From the NCBI GenBank assembly GCA_947630855.1, contig CANRJF010000018.1:1-38999 (forward strand): DNA of 38,999 nt, read 5' to 3'. The position numbers and the translations under genes are program-made. Shown here in pieces: positions 1-9,560 of the stretch; positions within the stretch are counted from its first letter, which is position 1, and each line of letters begins with the position of its first letter. The DNA comes from an uncultured Lachnospiraceae bacterium. GTDB taxonomy: Bacteria; Bacillota; Clostridia; Lachnospirales; Lachnospiraceae. The notes under the pieces are model-generated. The model was not told where the DNA came from. It saw nothing but the letters and a program-made list of their open reading frames with translations, and did not search any database.

Positions 1-1
1 T

Positions 2-874
2 GCATTTAATGGCTGCAGCAGTTTAACGAGCGTAACGATACCAGGCAGTGTCACTAGCATAGGATATAATGCATTTAGTGAATGCAGCAGTTTAGAAAGC
101 ATAACAATACCAAGCAGTGTAACCAGCATAGGGGAGGATGCATTTTCTGAGTGTGAAGCTCTAAAAGATATTTATTACGGAGGCACTCAGGCACAATGGG
201 CGGCTATTGACAATAAAGCAGAATTGAGTGATAGTGTAGCAATTCATTTTACTGACGGAAGTAATACTCAAAATGGAAATTCAGGCAATACACCTGATAA
301 TAATAACCCGAATAATGCATCTGATAAAAACCAGAACAGCAAAAAGGATGTAACCGCAGTAAATGTGACCTACAAGGGAAACAGCGTAAACAATAAGACC
401 CTGGCTATTAAAACGAAATCCAAATACACTTTTAAGGCAGAAGTTTCCCCCAACGATGCAGTGGATAAGACAGTGACCTGGGAATCCTCCAATGGGAAGA
501 TAGCCACCGTAAGCCCCACAGGAGTGGTGAAGGGCATTAAGAAGGGAACTGCCACCATTACGGCGAAATCTTCCAATGGAAAACAGGCGTCATTTAAAGT
601 GAAGGTACAGTCCAAAGATGTGAAAGTCTCCAAGATTTCCATTCAGGCAGAAAAAAAGGCAGTGAAGAAGGGAAAGAAGCTGAAATTAAAGGCTGTGGTA
701 TCTCCGGCAACAGCGAAAAATACAAAGGTAAGCTGGGAGTCTTCCAATAAGAATATAGCCACAGTAAACTCTAAAGGCGTGGTGAAGGGAAAGAAAAAAG
801 GCAAGGTCACCATTACTGCCACGGCAAAAGACGGAAGCAAAAAGAAAGCAAAAGTAAAAATTAAAGTGAAATAA
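2..874 (+). CDS. Surface protein with BspA-type leucine-rich repeats and two Ig-like (BIG2) domains, 3' part only
   Basis: The frame is open from the first base of the window, so the gene is truncated at its 5' end. The visible part is about 290 residues. It begins with tandem BspA/LRR_5-type repeats (pattern NAFxxCSSLxSxTIPxSVTSIG, seen twice), then a linker rich in Asn, Ser and Gly, then two bacterial Ig-like group 2 domains. Each of these carries the family hallmarks: VTWESSN or VSWESSN, IATV, GVVKG and a G-x-x-TITA strand. The C-terminus is very lysine-rich ([11 protein letters not shown]). No sortase motif or C-terminal membrane anchor is present. Proteins of this build are usually secreted or surface adhesins in gut Firmicutes; that role is inferred from the family. 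A TTG at 224 gives a shorter frame but is internal to the repeat region, so it is not the start. Confidence 0.85.
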   Translation, partial: AFNGCSSLTSVTIPGSVTSIGYNAFSECSSLESITIPSSVTSIGEDAFSECEALKDIYYGGTQAQWAAIDNKAELSDSVAIHFTDGSNTQNGNSGNTPDNNNPNNASDKNQNSKKDVTAVNVTYKGNSVNNKTLAIKTKSKYTFKAEVSPNDAVDKTVTWESSNGKIATVSPTGVVKGIKKGTATITAKSSNGKQASFKVKVQSKDVKVSKISIQAEKKAVKKGKKLKLKAVVSPATAKNTKVSWESSNKNIATVNSKGVVKGKKKGKVTITATAKDGSKKKAKVKIKVK

Positions 875-903
875 AAAATAACAATTAAAAAGGCAAATAA
901 TAA

Positions 904-940
904 ACAGGGATATTTTCAAAACATTTGAATATATCCCTGT
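904..940 (+). terminator. Hairpin downstream of the LRR/Ig-like gene, possible terminator
   Basis: ACAGGGATAT (904-913) pairs with ATATCCCTGT (931-940), and the loop contains a further TTCAAA/TTTGAA pair. The stem is long, but no clear T-run follows, so termination is uncertain. Confidence 0.45.
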
Positions 941-1024
941 TGCTCTCCTAGATGTGAAACCATAATCCGCTATTGTATTGCATATGAAAAAATGCTAAGA
1001 TTAAAAAAATGTATACCAAAACAA

Positions 1025-1053
1025 TTGTTTACAGGCAGAATTGGTATTATATA
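1025..1053 (+). promoter_or_regulatory. Possible promoter of the glgX-like gene
   Basis: TTGTTT (1025-1030), a 17-nt spacer, then TATATA (1048-1053). Both hexamers are imperfect. A second A/T-rich -10-like stretch (TATGATAAT) lies at about 1087-1095. The gene itself has AGGAGAGG at 1117-1124 and starts at ATG 1134. A three-codon frame (ATG TTA TGA) starting at 1129 overlaps this start codon. Confidence 0.35.
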
Positions 1054-1133
1054 AAAATTAACATGGATTTTATATGCAAAGTCGTGTATGATAATACATA
1101 TGTGAATGCAAATATTAGGAGAGGAACGATGTT

Positions 1134-3236
1134 ATGAAACCAGTAATAACAGAAGAATCAAAATATCATTTGATACCTTTGGACGAAATCGGGGGATATA
1201 AAGTCAGGCCGGGGATTTATGAGGTGAACGGGGCCACGGCTATTCCCGGAGGGGTGAATTTTACCATTCATTCTAATCAGGCGACTGCATGTGAATTATT
1301 GTTATATCACAATCATGAGAAAGAGCCTTACACTGTAATTCCGTTTCCTGAGAATTACCGGATTGGCAATGTGTATTCCATGATTGTATTTGGTCTGCAG
1401 ATAGAAGATTTTGAGTACGCATACCGTATTGACGGGCCTTACCAGCCGGAAAAGGGCATTATTTTTGATAAGACAAAAGTGCTGTTAGACCCTTACGCCA
1501 AGGCTGTGACAGGACAGAAACTGTGGGGTGAGCGGGAAATTGACGTGGAGAATCAGTACCATGCCAGGGTGGTCAAAGATGACTTTGACTGGGGCAACAG
1601 CAAGGAACTGAATACTCCCATGGAGGATATTATAATTTATGAAATGCATGTCCGGGGATTTACCCAGGACTTTTCTTCCGGGGTAAAATACAAGGGAACA
1701 TTTGCAGGAATTATCGAAAAGATTCCATATCTGAAAGATTTGGGCATTACAGCCGTAGAACTGATGCCTATCTTTGAGTTTGACGAACTTCGGGAATCCA
1801 GGGAATATGAAGGGAAAAGGCTTCTGAATTACTGGGGATACAGTACGGTAAGTTTTTTTGCCCCAAACACAAGCTATCTTTCACGCCATGAGCGGAACAA
1901 CGAGGGAAATGAATTAAAGCGGCTTGTTAAGACTTTAAATGACAACGGAATAGAAGTATATCTGGATGTGGTGTTTAACCATACGGCAGAGGGAAATGAG
2001 AACGGCCCCTATTTTTCTTTTAAGGGGATTGACAACAATATTTATTACCTGTTGACGCCGGAGGGGTATTATTACAATTTCAGCGGCTGCGGCAATACTT
2101 TAAACTGCAACCATCCCATTGTGCAGCAGATGATTATGGAATGTCTTCGCTACTGGGTGATTACTTACCGGGTGGACGGATTTCGTTTTGACCTTGCCAG
2201 CATCTTAGGAAGGAATGAGGACGGAAGCCCTATGTCCAAGCCGCCCTTATTGCAGTCTCTGGCTTTTGACCCTATTCTTGGAAATGTAAAGCTGATTGCA
2301 GAGGCATGGGACGCCGGCGGGCTATACCAGGTAGGCACATTCCCTTCATGGAACCGGTGGGTGGAGTGGAACGGAAAGTACCGGGATGATATAAGAAGTT
2401 TCTTAAAAGGAGACTGCGGAAAAGCCCAGACGGCAGTGACACGTATTCTTGGCTCTGAGGATTTGTACCAGGAGCGCCTTGGCTCAGGGGCTTCTGTGAA
2501 TTTTATTACCTGCCATGACGGTTTTACCCTTCGGGACCTTTACTCTTACAATGAGAAACACAATGAGGCAAACGGGTGGAACAATACGGACGGCTCCAAT
2601 GACAATTACAGTTGGAACTGCGGAGTGGAAGGGGATACGGATGACCCCCAGGTAAAAAGCCTGCGCCTGCGCATGATGAAAAATGCCGTGGTGGTACTGC
2701 TTTGCAGCCGGGGAATCCCTATGTTTTTAGCCGGAGATGAGTTTTGCAATACCCAGTTTGGCAATAATAATCCCTATTGCCAGGACAATATTATTTCCTG
2801 GCTGGATTGGACTCTGTTAAACAAAAGACGGGACTTTTACGACTTTTTCAAATATATGATAAAGTTTCGCAAGGAGCATGACCCCATCCGAAAGAACACT
2901 ACCTGCTGCAGTTTTCGTTTTCCGGAGCAAAGCGCCCATGATATTAAGCCATGGACTACAAACTTTAACAATGATTCCCATTATGTGGGGATTATGTATG
3001 CAGGCAGGACAAGGGGAAGAGACGACTGTGTGTATATGGCAATGAATACTTACTGGGAGCCTCTGATAATAACTTTGCCGGAACTGCCGGAATATATGCA
3101 GTGGTACAGAGTGGTGGATACGTACCGGGAAGAATTTGTATGCGGTATCGGGGAACCGGTCATAGGTTATGACACGGAGATTAAAGAACGCACGGTGGCG
3201 GTTTTCCTGGCAGGAGGGAAATCTGTAAGAAGGTGA
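1134..3236 (+). CDS. glgX: Glycogen debranching enzyme, GlgX/isoamylase type (GH13)
   Basis: 700 residues. An N-terminal CBM48-like domain (about residues 20-130) precedes a GH13 catalytic barrel. The four conserved GH13 regions are visible: DVVFNH (278-283), GFRFDLAS with the nucleophile Asp353, LIAEAWDAGG with the acid/base Glu390, and NFITCHDGF with Asp462. Length and motif order fit the GlgX/isoamylase group, which hydrolyses alpha-1,6 branches of glycogen or starch-derived glucans in the cytoplasm. No signal peptide is seen. AGGAGAGG lies 9 nt before the ATG. Its stop overlaps the ribosome binding site of the next gene, so the two are probably co-transcribed. The exact substrate (glycogen or imported maltodextrin) cannot be decided from sequence. 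Confidence 0.9.
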   Translation: MKPVITEESKYHLIPLDEIGGYKVRPGIYEVNGATAIPGGVNFTIHSNQATACELLLYHNHEKEPYTVIPFPENYRIGNVYSMIVFGLQIEDFEYAYRIDGPYQPEKGIIFDKTKVLLDPYAKAVTGQKLWGEREIDVENQYHARVVKDDFDWGNSKELNTPMEDIIIYEMHVRGFTQDFSSGVKYKGTFAGIIEKIPYLKDLGITAVELMPIFEFDELRESREYEGKRLLNYWGYSTVSFFAPNTSYLSRHERNNEGNELKRLVKTLNDNGIEVYLDVVFNHTAEGNENGPYFSFKGIDNNIYYLLTPEGYYYNFSGCGNTLNCNHPIVQQMIMECLRYWVITYRVDGFRFDLASILGRNEDGSPMSKPPLLQSLAFDPILGNVKLIAEAWDAGGLYQVGTFPSWNRWVEWNGKYRDDIRSFLKGDCGKAQTAVTRILGSEDLYQERLGSGASVNFITCHDGFTLRDLYSYNEKHNEANGWNNTDGSNDNYSWNCGVEGDTDDPQVKSLRLRMMKNAVVVLLCSRGIPMFLAGDEFCNTQFGNNNPYCQDNIISWLDWTLLNKRRDFYDFFKYMIKFRKEHDPIRKNTTCCSFRFPEQSAHDIKPWTTNFNNDSHYVGIMYAGRTRGRDDCVYMAMNTYWEPLIITLPELPEYMQWYRVVDTYREEFVCGIGEPVIGYDTEIKERTVAVFLAGGKSVRR

Positions 3237-3245
3237 TGGAATGCT

Positions 3246-3749
3246 ATGTATGATGAATTAACGAAAAAAGATATTGCAAAAATGGAAGAGGAGATAGAGT
3301 ACCGCAAGCTGGTGGTGCGCAAGCAGGCTTTAGAGGCAGTGAAAGAGGCCCGTGCCCACGGGGATTTAAGTGAGAATTTTGAGTATCATGCCGCAAAAAA
3401 AGATAAAAACCAGAATGAGAGCAGAATCCGTTACTTAGAGCGGATGATAAAAACGGCAAAAGTAGTTTCCGATGATTCCAAAGAGGATGAGGTGGGGCTG
3501 AATAACACGGTGGAAGTTTATTTTGAGGAAGATGATATGGTGGAGACTTTTACCATTGTAACAACCATCCGGGGCAATTCCTTAAAAGGGCTTATCAGCA
3601 CGGAATCCCCTATGGGGAAAGCCCTGTTGGGGAAAAAAGCGGGAGACAGGGTGGAAGTTAAGGTCAGTGAAGATTACAGCTATTTTGTCAGCATTCGTTC
3701 CATTGGGAAACAGGTGGACGACGATGCCATCAGTATTCGGAAATTTTAG
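3246..3749 (+). CDS. greA: Transcription elongation/cleavage factor of the GreA/GreB family
   Basis: 167 residues. The N-terminal coiled-coil finger carries the Gre signature ARAHGDLSENFEYHAAKK (about residues 35-52), with the acidic tip residues that enter the RNA polymerase secondary channel. The C-terminal FKBP-like domain (about 85-167) contains STESPMGKALLGKKAGD. Gre factors stimulate transcript cleavage in backtracked polymerase. The ribosome binding site AGGTGATGG overlaps the stop codon of the debranching enzyme gene at 3234-3236, giving tight coupling. Lachnospiraceae often carry more than one Gre paralogue, so the symbol denotes the family rather than the main housekeeping copy. Confidence 0.88.
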   Translation: MYDELTKKDIAKMEEEIEYRKLVVRKQALEAVKEARAHGDLSENFEYHAAKKDKNQNESRIRYLERMIKTAKVVSDDSKEDEVGLNNTVEVYFEEDDMVETFTIVTTIRGNSLKGLISTESPMGKALLGKKAGDRVEVKVSEDYSYFVSIRSIGKQVDDDAISIRKF

Positions 3750-3763
3750 GGCTTTGCAAAGCC
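3750..3763. repeat. Perfect 14-nt palindrome after the gre gene
   Basis: GGCTTTGCAAAGCC directly follows the gre stop codon. It could form a short hairpin, but no T-run follows, so it is at best a weak terminator or a protein site. Confidence 0.35.
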
Positions 3764-3850
3764 GGAAGCTATTTTGGCAGGAATTGTGTGCAGGTAAGCA
3801 TAAGCTTTCATAAGGCGCAAACGCTTGTTCCAGGCAGTTGTATCGTGTTG

Positions 3851-3879
3851 TTGACTTATGGAAAAACTTATAGTATATT
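3851..3879 (+). promoter_or_regulatory. Promoter of the plsX-acpP-rnc-smc-ftsY cluster
   Basis: TTGACT (3851-3856), a 17-nt spacer, then TATATT (3874-3879). It sits 40 nt upstream of plsX. No FapR-like palindrome is seen around it. Confidence 0.75.
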
Positions 3880-3918
3880 GATTTTAGATGTGGTAACCAT
3901 GTGCAAGGAGGAATTGAC

Positions 3919-4941
3919 ATGCAGGATAGTATAAAGGTAGCAGTAGATGCCATGGGCGGTGACAATGCGCCGGGGGAGATAGTAAAAGGCGCCGTTGACG
4001 CAGTCAATAAGAGAGAAGACATCCAGGTTTTTTTAGTGGGCAGACAGGATATGGTGGAAGAGGAATTAAAAAAGTATACATATCCTAAAGACAGGATATC
4101 AGTAGTCCATGCAGAGGAAGTAATTGAAACCGCGGAACCGCCGGTTGCAGCAATTCGGGGGAAAAAGAAGTCATCTATTGTGATTGGCATGAATATGGTG
4201 AAACAAAAAGAGGCGGATGCATTTGTTTCGGCAGGAAGTTCAGGCGCTATCCTGGTTGGAGGCCAGGTATTGGTAGGCAGGATTAAGGGAATCGAAAGAC
4301 CGCCGCTGGCTCCCCTTATCCCTACGGAAAAAGGCGTAGCCCTTTTGGTGGACTGCGGCGCTAACGTGGACGCAAGGGCAACCCACCTGTTACAGTTTGC
4401 CCGTATGGGCTCCATTTATATGGAACATGTGGTGGGCATCCGTAAGCCAAAAGTTGCTATTGTAAATATCGGGGCGGAGGAAGAAAAGGGCAACGCCCTG
4501 GTAAAAGAGGCATTTCCACTGTTAAAGGAATGCAAGGACATTAACTTTATCGGCAGCATTGAGGCGAGGGAGATACCCCACGGCCAGGCTGATGTCATTG
4601 TCTGTGAGGCATTTGTGGGAAATGTTATTTTAAAACTTTATGAGGGATTGGGAAGCACATTTTTCCGTGTGTTAAAAAAAGGGTTGTTAAGCAGTGCAAG
4701 GAGCAAAGCAGGGGCGGTTTTGATTAAGCCCGCTTTAAAATCCGCATTAAAGACATTTGACGCCTCAGAGTATGGAGGGGCTCCCTTGCTGGGATTAAAC
4801 GGCCTTGTAGTAAAAACCCATGGAAGTTCCAAGGCGTTGGAGGTTACCAATTCTATTATCCAGTGTGTAACTTTTAAGGAGCAGGACATCAATGGAAAAA
4901 TCAAAAAGAACATTATAGGAGAGAATGGAAAGGAAGATTAG
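3919..4941 (+). CDS. plsX: Phosphate acyltransferase PlsX
   Basis: 340 residues. PlsX makes acyl-phosphate from acyl-ACP for PlsY, the first step of phospholipid synthesis in Firmicutes. The N-terminus has the family signature [12 protein letters not shown], followed by [32 protein letters not shown] and [13 protein letters not shown]. The start chosen is ATG 3919 because AAGGAGG (3905-3911) lies 7 nt upstream. An in-frame GTG at 3901 would place that ribosome binding site inside the gene. The 3' end abuts acpP, its substrate carrier, as is usual. Confidence 0.95.
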   Translation: MQDSIKVAVDAMGGDNAPGEIVKGAVDAVNKREDIQVFLVGRQDMVEEELKKYTYPKDRISVVHAEEVIETAEPPVAAIRGKKKSSIVIGMNMVKQKEADAFVSAGSSGAILVGGQVLVGRIKGIERPPLAPLIPTEKGVALLVDCGANVDARATHLLQFARMGSIYMEHVVGIRKPKVAIVNIGAEEEKGNALVKEAFPLLKECKDINFIGSIEAREIPHGQADVIVCEAFVGNVILKLYEGLGSTFFRVLKKGLLSSARSKAGAVLIKPALKSALKTFDASEYGGAPLLGLNGLVVKTHGSSKALEVTNSIIQCVTFKEQDINGKIKKNIIGENGKED

Positions 4942-4945
4942 CATC

Positions 4946-5176
4946 ATGGAATTTGAAAAACTAAAACAGATTATTGCGGAAGTCTTAAATGTTGACGCAG
5001 ATGAAATCACGATGGAAACTACATTTGTAGATGATTTGGGGGCAGATTCATTGGATATTTTCCAGATTATTATGGGAATTGAAGAAGAATTTGATGTTGA
5101 GATTCAAAATGAGGATGCGGAAAAGATTGTAACCGTTGCTGATGCAGTGGACCAGATTAAGAATGCTTTGAATTAA
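4946..5176 (+). CDS. acpP: Acyl carrier protein
   Basis: 76 residues, the usual ACP length. Ser35 in DDLGADSLD is the 4'-phosphopantetheine attachment site, and the protein is strongly acidic. The start is ATG 4946, with AAGGAAG at 4930-4936. An upstream in-frame ATG at 4925 overlaps plsX, has its AGGAG too close, and would add seven atypical residues. ACP carries growing acyl chains in type II fatty acid synthesis and serves the neighbouring PlsX. Confidence 0.95.
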   Translation: MEFEKLKQIIAEVLNVDADEITMETTFVDDLGADSLDIFQIIMGIEEEFDVEIQNEDAEKIVTVADAVDQIKNALN

Positions 5177-5208
5177 TGAAATGAATAAGGAAAGCGAGGA
5201 TAAGAGGC

Positions 5209-5247
5209 GTGTCTTAAAAGCTGCATTTCTTGTTGCTTTTGAGGCAC
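5209..5247 (+). terminator. Hairpin between acpP and rnc, possible attenuator
   Basis: GTGTCTTAAAAGC (5209-5221) pairs with GCTTTTGAGGCAC (5235-5247) as a 13-bp stem with two G-U pairs and a 13-nt loop. Only a mixed ATTCTTGTT follows, so partial read-through into rnc is expected. Confidence 0.45.
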
Positions 5248-5273
5248 ATTCTTGTTAAAGGGAAAGAAAAGAT

Positions 5274-5975
5274 ATGAAGCAATTAGAAGAATTTCAGAAA
5301 ATCATAGAATACCAGTTTAATACACCGGGGCTTTTGCGGCAGGCATTGACACACAGCTCCTATGCCAATGAGAAGCACTTTAAGAAATTTTCTGACAATG
5401 AGCGTCTGGAGTTTCTTGGGGATGCAGTGTTAGAAATAGTGTCCAGTGAATTTCTGTATTTAAATTACCCGGATTTATCCGAGGGGGATATGACAAAACT
5501 TCGCGCCAGCCTGGTATGTGAGCCCACACTGGCGGCCTGCACAAAAGAGATGCATTTGGAAAATTTTATTCTCCTGGGCAGGGGGGAGGAACTGACGGGA
5601 GGGAGAAACAGGAAATCCATTCTCTCGGATGCTTTAGAGGCGGTCATCGGCGCAATTTATCTGGATGGTGGTTTTACTAATGCAAAAGAGTTTATATTAA
5701 AATATATTTTAACGGATATTGAAAACAAGAAACTCTTCTATGATAGTAAGACTATCCTGCAGGAACTGGTACAGGCAGAATATGAGGAAACTTTAAACTA
5801 CCGCCTGTTGGAGGAGAGCGGGCCTGACCACCGGAAAAGTTTTACGGTGGAGGCACGGATTGGGCAGAAAGCCGTGGGCAGGGGGACGGGCCATACAAAA
5901 AAAGCTGCCGAGCAGGAAGCAGCTTACCAGGCGCTGTTGAAATTAAGGAAAAATAAAAAGAATGTAGGGAAATAA
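5274..5975 (+). CDS. rnc: Ribonuclease III
   Basis: 233 residues. The RNase III domain carries ERLEFLGDAVL (43-53), with metal-binding Glu46 and Asp50, and the second acidic pair Asp119/Glu122 in SDALEAVIG. A double-stranded RNA binding domain covers about 155-228 and ends in HTKKAAEQEAAYQALL. It processes rRNA precursors and other duplex RNAs. It is followed by smc after a single base, the common rnc-smc arrangement in Firmicutes. Confidence 0.95.
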   Translation: MKQLEEFQKIIEYQFNTPGLLRQALTHSSYANEKHFKKFSDNERLEFLGDAVLEIVSSEFLYLNYPDLSEGDMTKLRASLVCEPTLAACTKEMHLENFILLGRGEELTGGRNRKSILSDALEAVIGAIYLDGGFTNAKEFILKYILTDIENKKLFYDSKTILQELVQAEYEETLNYRLLEESGPDHRKSFTVEARIGQKAVGRGTGHTKKAAEQEAAYQALLKLRKNKKNVGK

Positions 5976-5976
5976 T

Positions 5977-8900
5977 ATGTATTTAAAAAGTATAGAAGTA
6001 CATGGTTTTAAATCCTTTGCCAATAAAATCGTACTGGATTTTCACAATGGCATTACGGGAATTGTAGGGCCTAACGGAAGCGGGAAAAGCAATGTATCCG
6101 ATGCAGTCCGCTGGGTGTTAGGAGAACAGAGCGCCAAACAGCTTAGAGGCGCTTCCATGCAGGACGTTATTTTTTCAGGGACGGAAAACAGAAAACCGCT
6201 AAGTTATGCTTACGTGGCAATTACCATGGATAATTCCGACCATGTTCTTGATATTGATTTTGAGGAAGTAACGGTGGCAAGGAGAGTGTACCGTTCCGGG
6301 GAGAGTGAATATTTAATAAACGGCAGTCCCTGCAGATTAAAGGACGTGAACGAACTATTTTATGATACGGGGATTGGCAAAGAGGGCTATTCCATTATCG
6401 GCCAGGGGCAGATTGAGAGAATCTTAAGCGGAAAACCGGAGGAGCGGCGGGAGCTTTTTGACGAGGCGGCAGGAATTGTAAAATATAAAAGAAGGAAAGC
6501 CGCCGCCCAGAAGAAACTGGAGACAGAGCGGGAAAATTTAGTGAGGGTCAATGATATTTTAAGCGAGCTGGAGCGTCAGGTAGGGCCCTTGGAGCGTCAG
6601 TCGGAAAAGGCAAAGACGTTCTTAAAGAAAAAAGAAGAATTAAAAACTTTTGACGTAAATTTGTTTCTTTTGGAAATGGACAGAATTGACAAAGAGATGG
6701 AGGCTGTGGTAAAAAATTATGATATTGCAGACAGTGATTTAAAAGAAACCACGGCCATGTTTGGGAAAGTCAAGGAAGAGTATGAGAATACCCAGAAAGC
6801 CATTGAATCCGTGGAGCAGGAAATTGAAACAGCCAGGGAGAATTTAAATAATTCCACTATCTTAAAGGGCAAATTAGAAGGGCAGATTAATGTTTTAAAT
6901 GAGCAGATTAAGGCGGCGGAAATGTCAGACGAGCATTTTTCCAGCCGGATGGAAGCCATTGAAGGGGAAAAAGCGGAAAAGATAAAGCAAAAAGAGGCTT
7001 ATGAGTCGGAAAAAGAGGAATTGGACCGGCAGCTTAATGACGTATCCTTAAGGCGTGAGAGGGCAGAAAAAGAATTAAGCGAACTTCAGCAGGAAATTGC
7101 CCGATGCAACCAGGGAATTACCGACGGCAAAAACGAGCTTTTGTCACTGTTAAACCGCAAAGCCGATATTCAGGCAAACCAGCAGAAATTTGATACATTG
7201 ATGGAGCAGATGAATATCCGCAAGGCACAGTTAAATCAAAGATTATTGCACAGGAAAAGCCAGGAGTCGGATATTGATGAACAATTAGCCCAGGGGGAAG
7301 CCGCACTTACGGAAGTAAACGGGGAAATCAACCGGCTGAAAGGGGAAGAGGAAGCATTTCTCATGCGGCAGAAGGAATGGAATAAGAAACTGTCCGACAT
7401 AAACCGTTCCTTGGAGGAGAATACCGGCAGATACCATAAAACTTCCTCCCGCTTAGAATCCCTTAAAAATATTGCCGAGCGTTATGACGGTTACGGCATG
7501 AGCATCCGCAGAGTCATGGAGCAAAAAGGAAAGGAAAAGGGAATTTTAGGCGTTGTCTCTGACTTAATAAAGGTGGAGAAAAAATATGAGACGGCAATTG
7601 AAACTGCTTTAGGAGGCAGTATCCAGAATATTGTCACAGAAGACGAGCAGACGGCAAAGCGGATGATTGGTTTTTTAAAAGAAAACCGCTTAGGAAGGGC
7701 AACGTTTCTGCCCCTGACATCCGTAGACGGCCGGGGCAGTTTTAAAAACCAGGATGCCCTGAAAGAAAACGGCGTCATCGGGCTTGCCAATACGCTGGTG
7801 GACAACGAAGAAAAATATAACGGAATTACGGCACAGCTATTGGGAAGGGTGCTGGTGGTGGATGAGATTGACAACGCCATTGCATTGCAGAAAAAGTACC
7901 GCCAGTCCTTAAATATTGTTACATTGGAAGGAGAGTCCCTCCGCCCCGGAGGTTCTATGACAGGGGGCGCCTTTAAAAACAGCAGCAATCTTTTGGGCAG
8001 GAACCGGGAAATTGAAGACCTTGCCAAAGAGCTGGATTCTTTAAAGGAAAACCTCTCGAAGGAGAAAAACCGCAGGGAAGACATTTTAACGGCCCAGGCG
8101 CTTTTGGAGGATGATATCAAGGCTGTAAATGAAAAACTTCAGCAGCAGTATATTTTACAAAATACGGCAGAATTAAATGTAAAGCGGGCAAGGGAGTTAA
8201 AAGAGGAAAGCGGGGAGGCATTAAAAAGCCTGCAATTGGAAGGCGGCGAGCTGGAGCGGCAGATGCGGGATTTAAAAGGGGAGAAGGAGCAGGCCATATC
8301 CAGGCTTAATGCCGCGCAGATGCGGGAGCAGGAGATTGATGCGGAAAGCAGGCAGTTCCAGCAGGTTTTGGACGAGCAGATTTATATTGAGAGCAGTGTG
8401 AATAAAACCGTCTCCGAAGTGCAGATGGAGGAAGCCAATATCCGCCAGAAAACAGAGTTTGCCGCTACCAATATACAGCGTGTGGCAAGTGAAATACACC
8501 GGTGTGATGAACAGATGGAGGAACTGAAGTTAGATGTTTTAAGCGCCAAGGAAGAAGCGGAGAAAAAGAAAGAGGAGATTGAGGAAATCAAAAAGACCAT
8601 TCTCGCTTCCGACGAAGAGTACGGCAGATTGGAACAGGAGTTAAAAGAAAAGACAAAACGCAGGGAAGAAATGTCATCAGAGTACAAAGGCTTCTTTGAA
8701 AAGCGGGAGGAAATTCAAAGCCGCATGGCTGATTTGGATAAAGAAATATTCCGTTTAAACAGCCAGCGGGAACGGCTGGAGGAATCAAAAGAAAACCAGG
8801 CAAATTATATGTGGGAGGAGTATGAATTAACCTTCCATAAAGCCCTGGAATTTCGTGATACTTCCTATGACAACCTGGCTGATTTAAGGAAAATGATTTC

Positions 8901-9537
8901 CCAGATAAAAGAGGACATTAAAAACCTTGGGGATGTAAACGTCAATTCCATTGAGGAGTACAAAGAAGTTTCAAAACGTTATGAGTTTTTAAAAGGCCAG
9001 CATGACGATTTAATCCAGGCAGAGGAAACCCTGGTGGGAATCATTGAAGAGTTGGACGAGGGAATGCGCAAACAGTTTTCGGAAAAATTTGCGGAAATAC
9101 AAAGGGAATTTGACAAGGCGTTTAAGGAGCTTTTCGGCGGAGGAAAGGGAACCTTGGAACTGGTGGAGGATGAGGATATCTTAGAGTCGGGCATAAGGAT
9201 TATTGCCCAGCCTCCCGGGAAAAAGCTGCAGAACATGGTTCTTTTATCCGGCGGGGAAAAATCTTTAACGGCAATCTCCCTTCTGTTTGCCATACAGAAC
9301 TTAAAGCCTTCTCCTTTCTGCCTTTTAGACGAGATTGAGGCGGCACTTGACGATTCCAATGTAGGGCGTTTTGCAAAATATTTACATAAGCTGACGAAAA
9401 ATACCCAGTTTATCGTTATCACCCACCGCCGGGGCACTATGGGGGCGGCGGACAGGCTTTACGGCATTACCATGCAGGAAAAAGGCGTGTCCACTTTAGT
9501 ATCTGTGAATTTAATAGAAAAGGATTTGGATAAATAA
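5977..9537 (+). CDS. smc: Chromosome segregation ATPase SMC
   Basis: 1186 residues, the usual SMC length. The N-terminal head has Walker A GPNGSGKS (31-38). Two long coiled-coil arms (about 170-500 and 680-1000) flank a hinge (about 515-650, including ETALGGSIQNIV and LRPGGSMTGG). The C-terminal head has the ABC signature LLSGGEKS (1089-1096) and Walker B CLLDEIEAALDD (about 1115-1126). SMC forms the condensin core with ScpA and ScpB, which are not in this window. The start follows the rnc stop by one base, implying translational coupling. Confidence 0.97.
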   Translation: MYLKSIEVHGFKSFANKIVLDFHNGITGIVGPNGSGKSNVSDAVRWVLGEQSAKQLRGASMQDVIFSGTENRKPLSYAYVAITMDNSDHVLDIDFEEVTVARRVYRSGESEYLINGSPCRLKDVNELFYDTGIGKEGYSIIGQGQIERILSGKPEERRELFDEAAGIVKYKRRKAAAQKKLETERENLVRVNDILSELERQVGPLERQSEKAKTFLKKKEELKTFDVNLFLLEMDRIDKEMEAVVKNYDIADSDLKETTAMFGKVKEEYENTQKAIESVEQEIETARENLNNSTILKGKLEGQINVLNEQIKAAEMSDEHFSSRMEAIEGEKAEKIKQKEAYESEKEELDRQLNDVSLRRERAEKELSELQQEIARCNQGITDGKNELLSLLNRKADIQANQQKFDTLMEQMNIRKAQLNQRLLHRKSQESDIDEQLAQGEAALTEVNGEINRLKGEEEAFLMRQKEWNKKLSDINRSLEENTGRYHKTSSRLESLKNIAERYDGYGMSIRRVMEQKGKEKGILGVVSDLIKVEKKYETAIETALGGSIQNIVTEDEQTAKRMIGFLKENRLGRATFLPLTSVDGRGSFKNQDALKENGVIGLANTLVDNEEKYNGITAQLLGRVLVVDEIDNAIALQKKYRQSLNIVTLEGESLRPGGSMTGGAFKNSSNLLGRNREIEDLAKELDSLKENLSKEKNRREDILTAQALLEDDIKAVNEKLQQQYILQNTAELNVKRARELKEESGEALKSLQLEGGELERQMRDLKGEKEQAISRLNAAQMREQEIDAESRQFQQVLDEQIYIESSVNKTVSEVQMEEANIRQKTEFAATNIQRVASEIHRCDEQMEELKLDVLSAKEEAEKKKEEIEEIKKTILASDEEYGRLEQELKEKTKRREEMSSEYKGFFEKREEIQSRMADLDKEIFRLNSQRERLEESKENQANYMWEEYELTFHKALEFRDTSYDNLADLRKMISQIKEDIKNLGDVNVNSIEEYKEVSKRYEFLKGQHDDLIQAEETLVGIIEELDEGMRKQFSEKFAEIQREFDKAFKELFGGGKGTLELVEDEDILESGIRIIAQPPGKKLQNMVLLSGGEKSLTAISLLFAIQNLKPSPFCLLDEIEAALDDSNVGRFAKYLHKLTKNTQFIVITHRRGTMGAADRLYGITMQEKGVSTLVSVNLIEKDLDK

Positions 9538-9560
9538 ATTAGGAAAGATAAGGAGATAGT

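Noticed and set aside
3771..3900. FapR operator or a further copy of the interspersed leader element before plsX
   Set aside because: No FapR-type dyad is visible, and the faint similarity to the leader element did not hold up on alignment.
3582..4415. 277-residue minus-strand frame opposite gre/plsX
   Set aside because: It overlaps plsX almost fully, has no ribosome binding site or recognisable domain, and is rich in Ser/Pro/Cys as expected from antisense reading.
5200..5255. Fourth copy of the interspersed leader element
   Set aside because: Shares only short words such as TTTGAGGC with the element; the stem is different, so it is listed as an independent hairpin.
7491..8120. 209-residue minus-strand frame inside smc
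   Set aside because: Antisense shadow of the smc hinge and coiled-coil region; smc is complete with all motifs.
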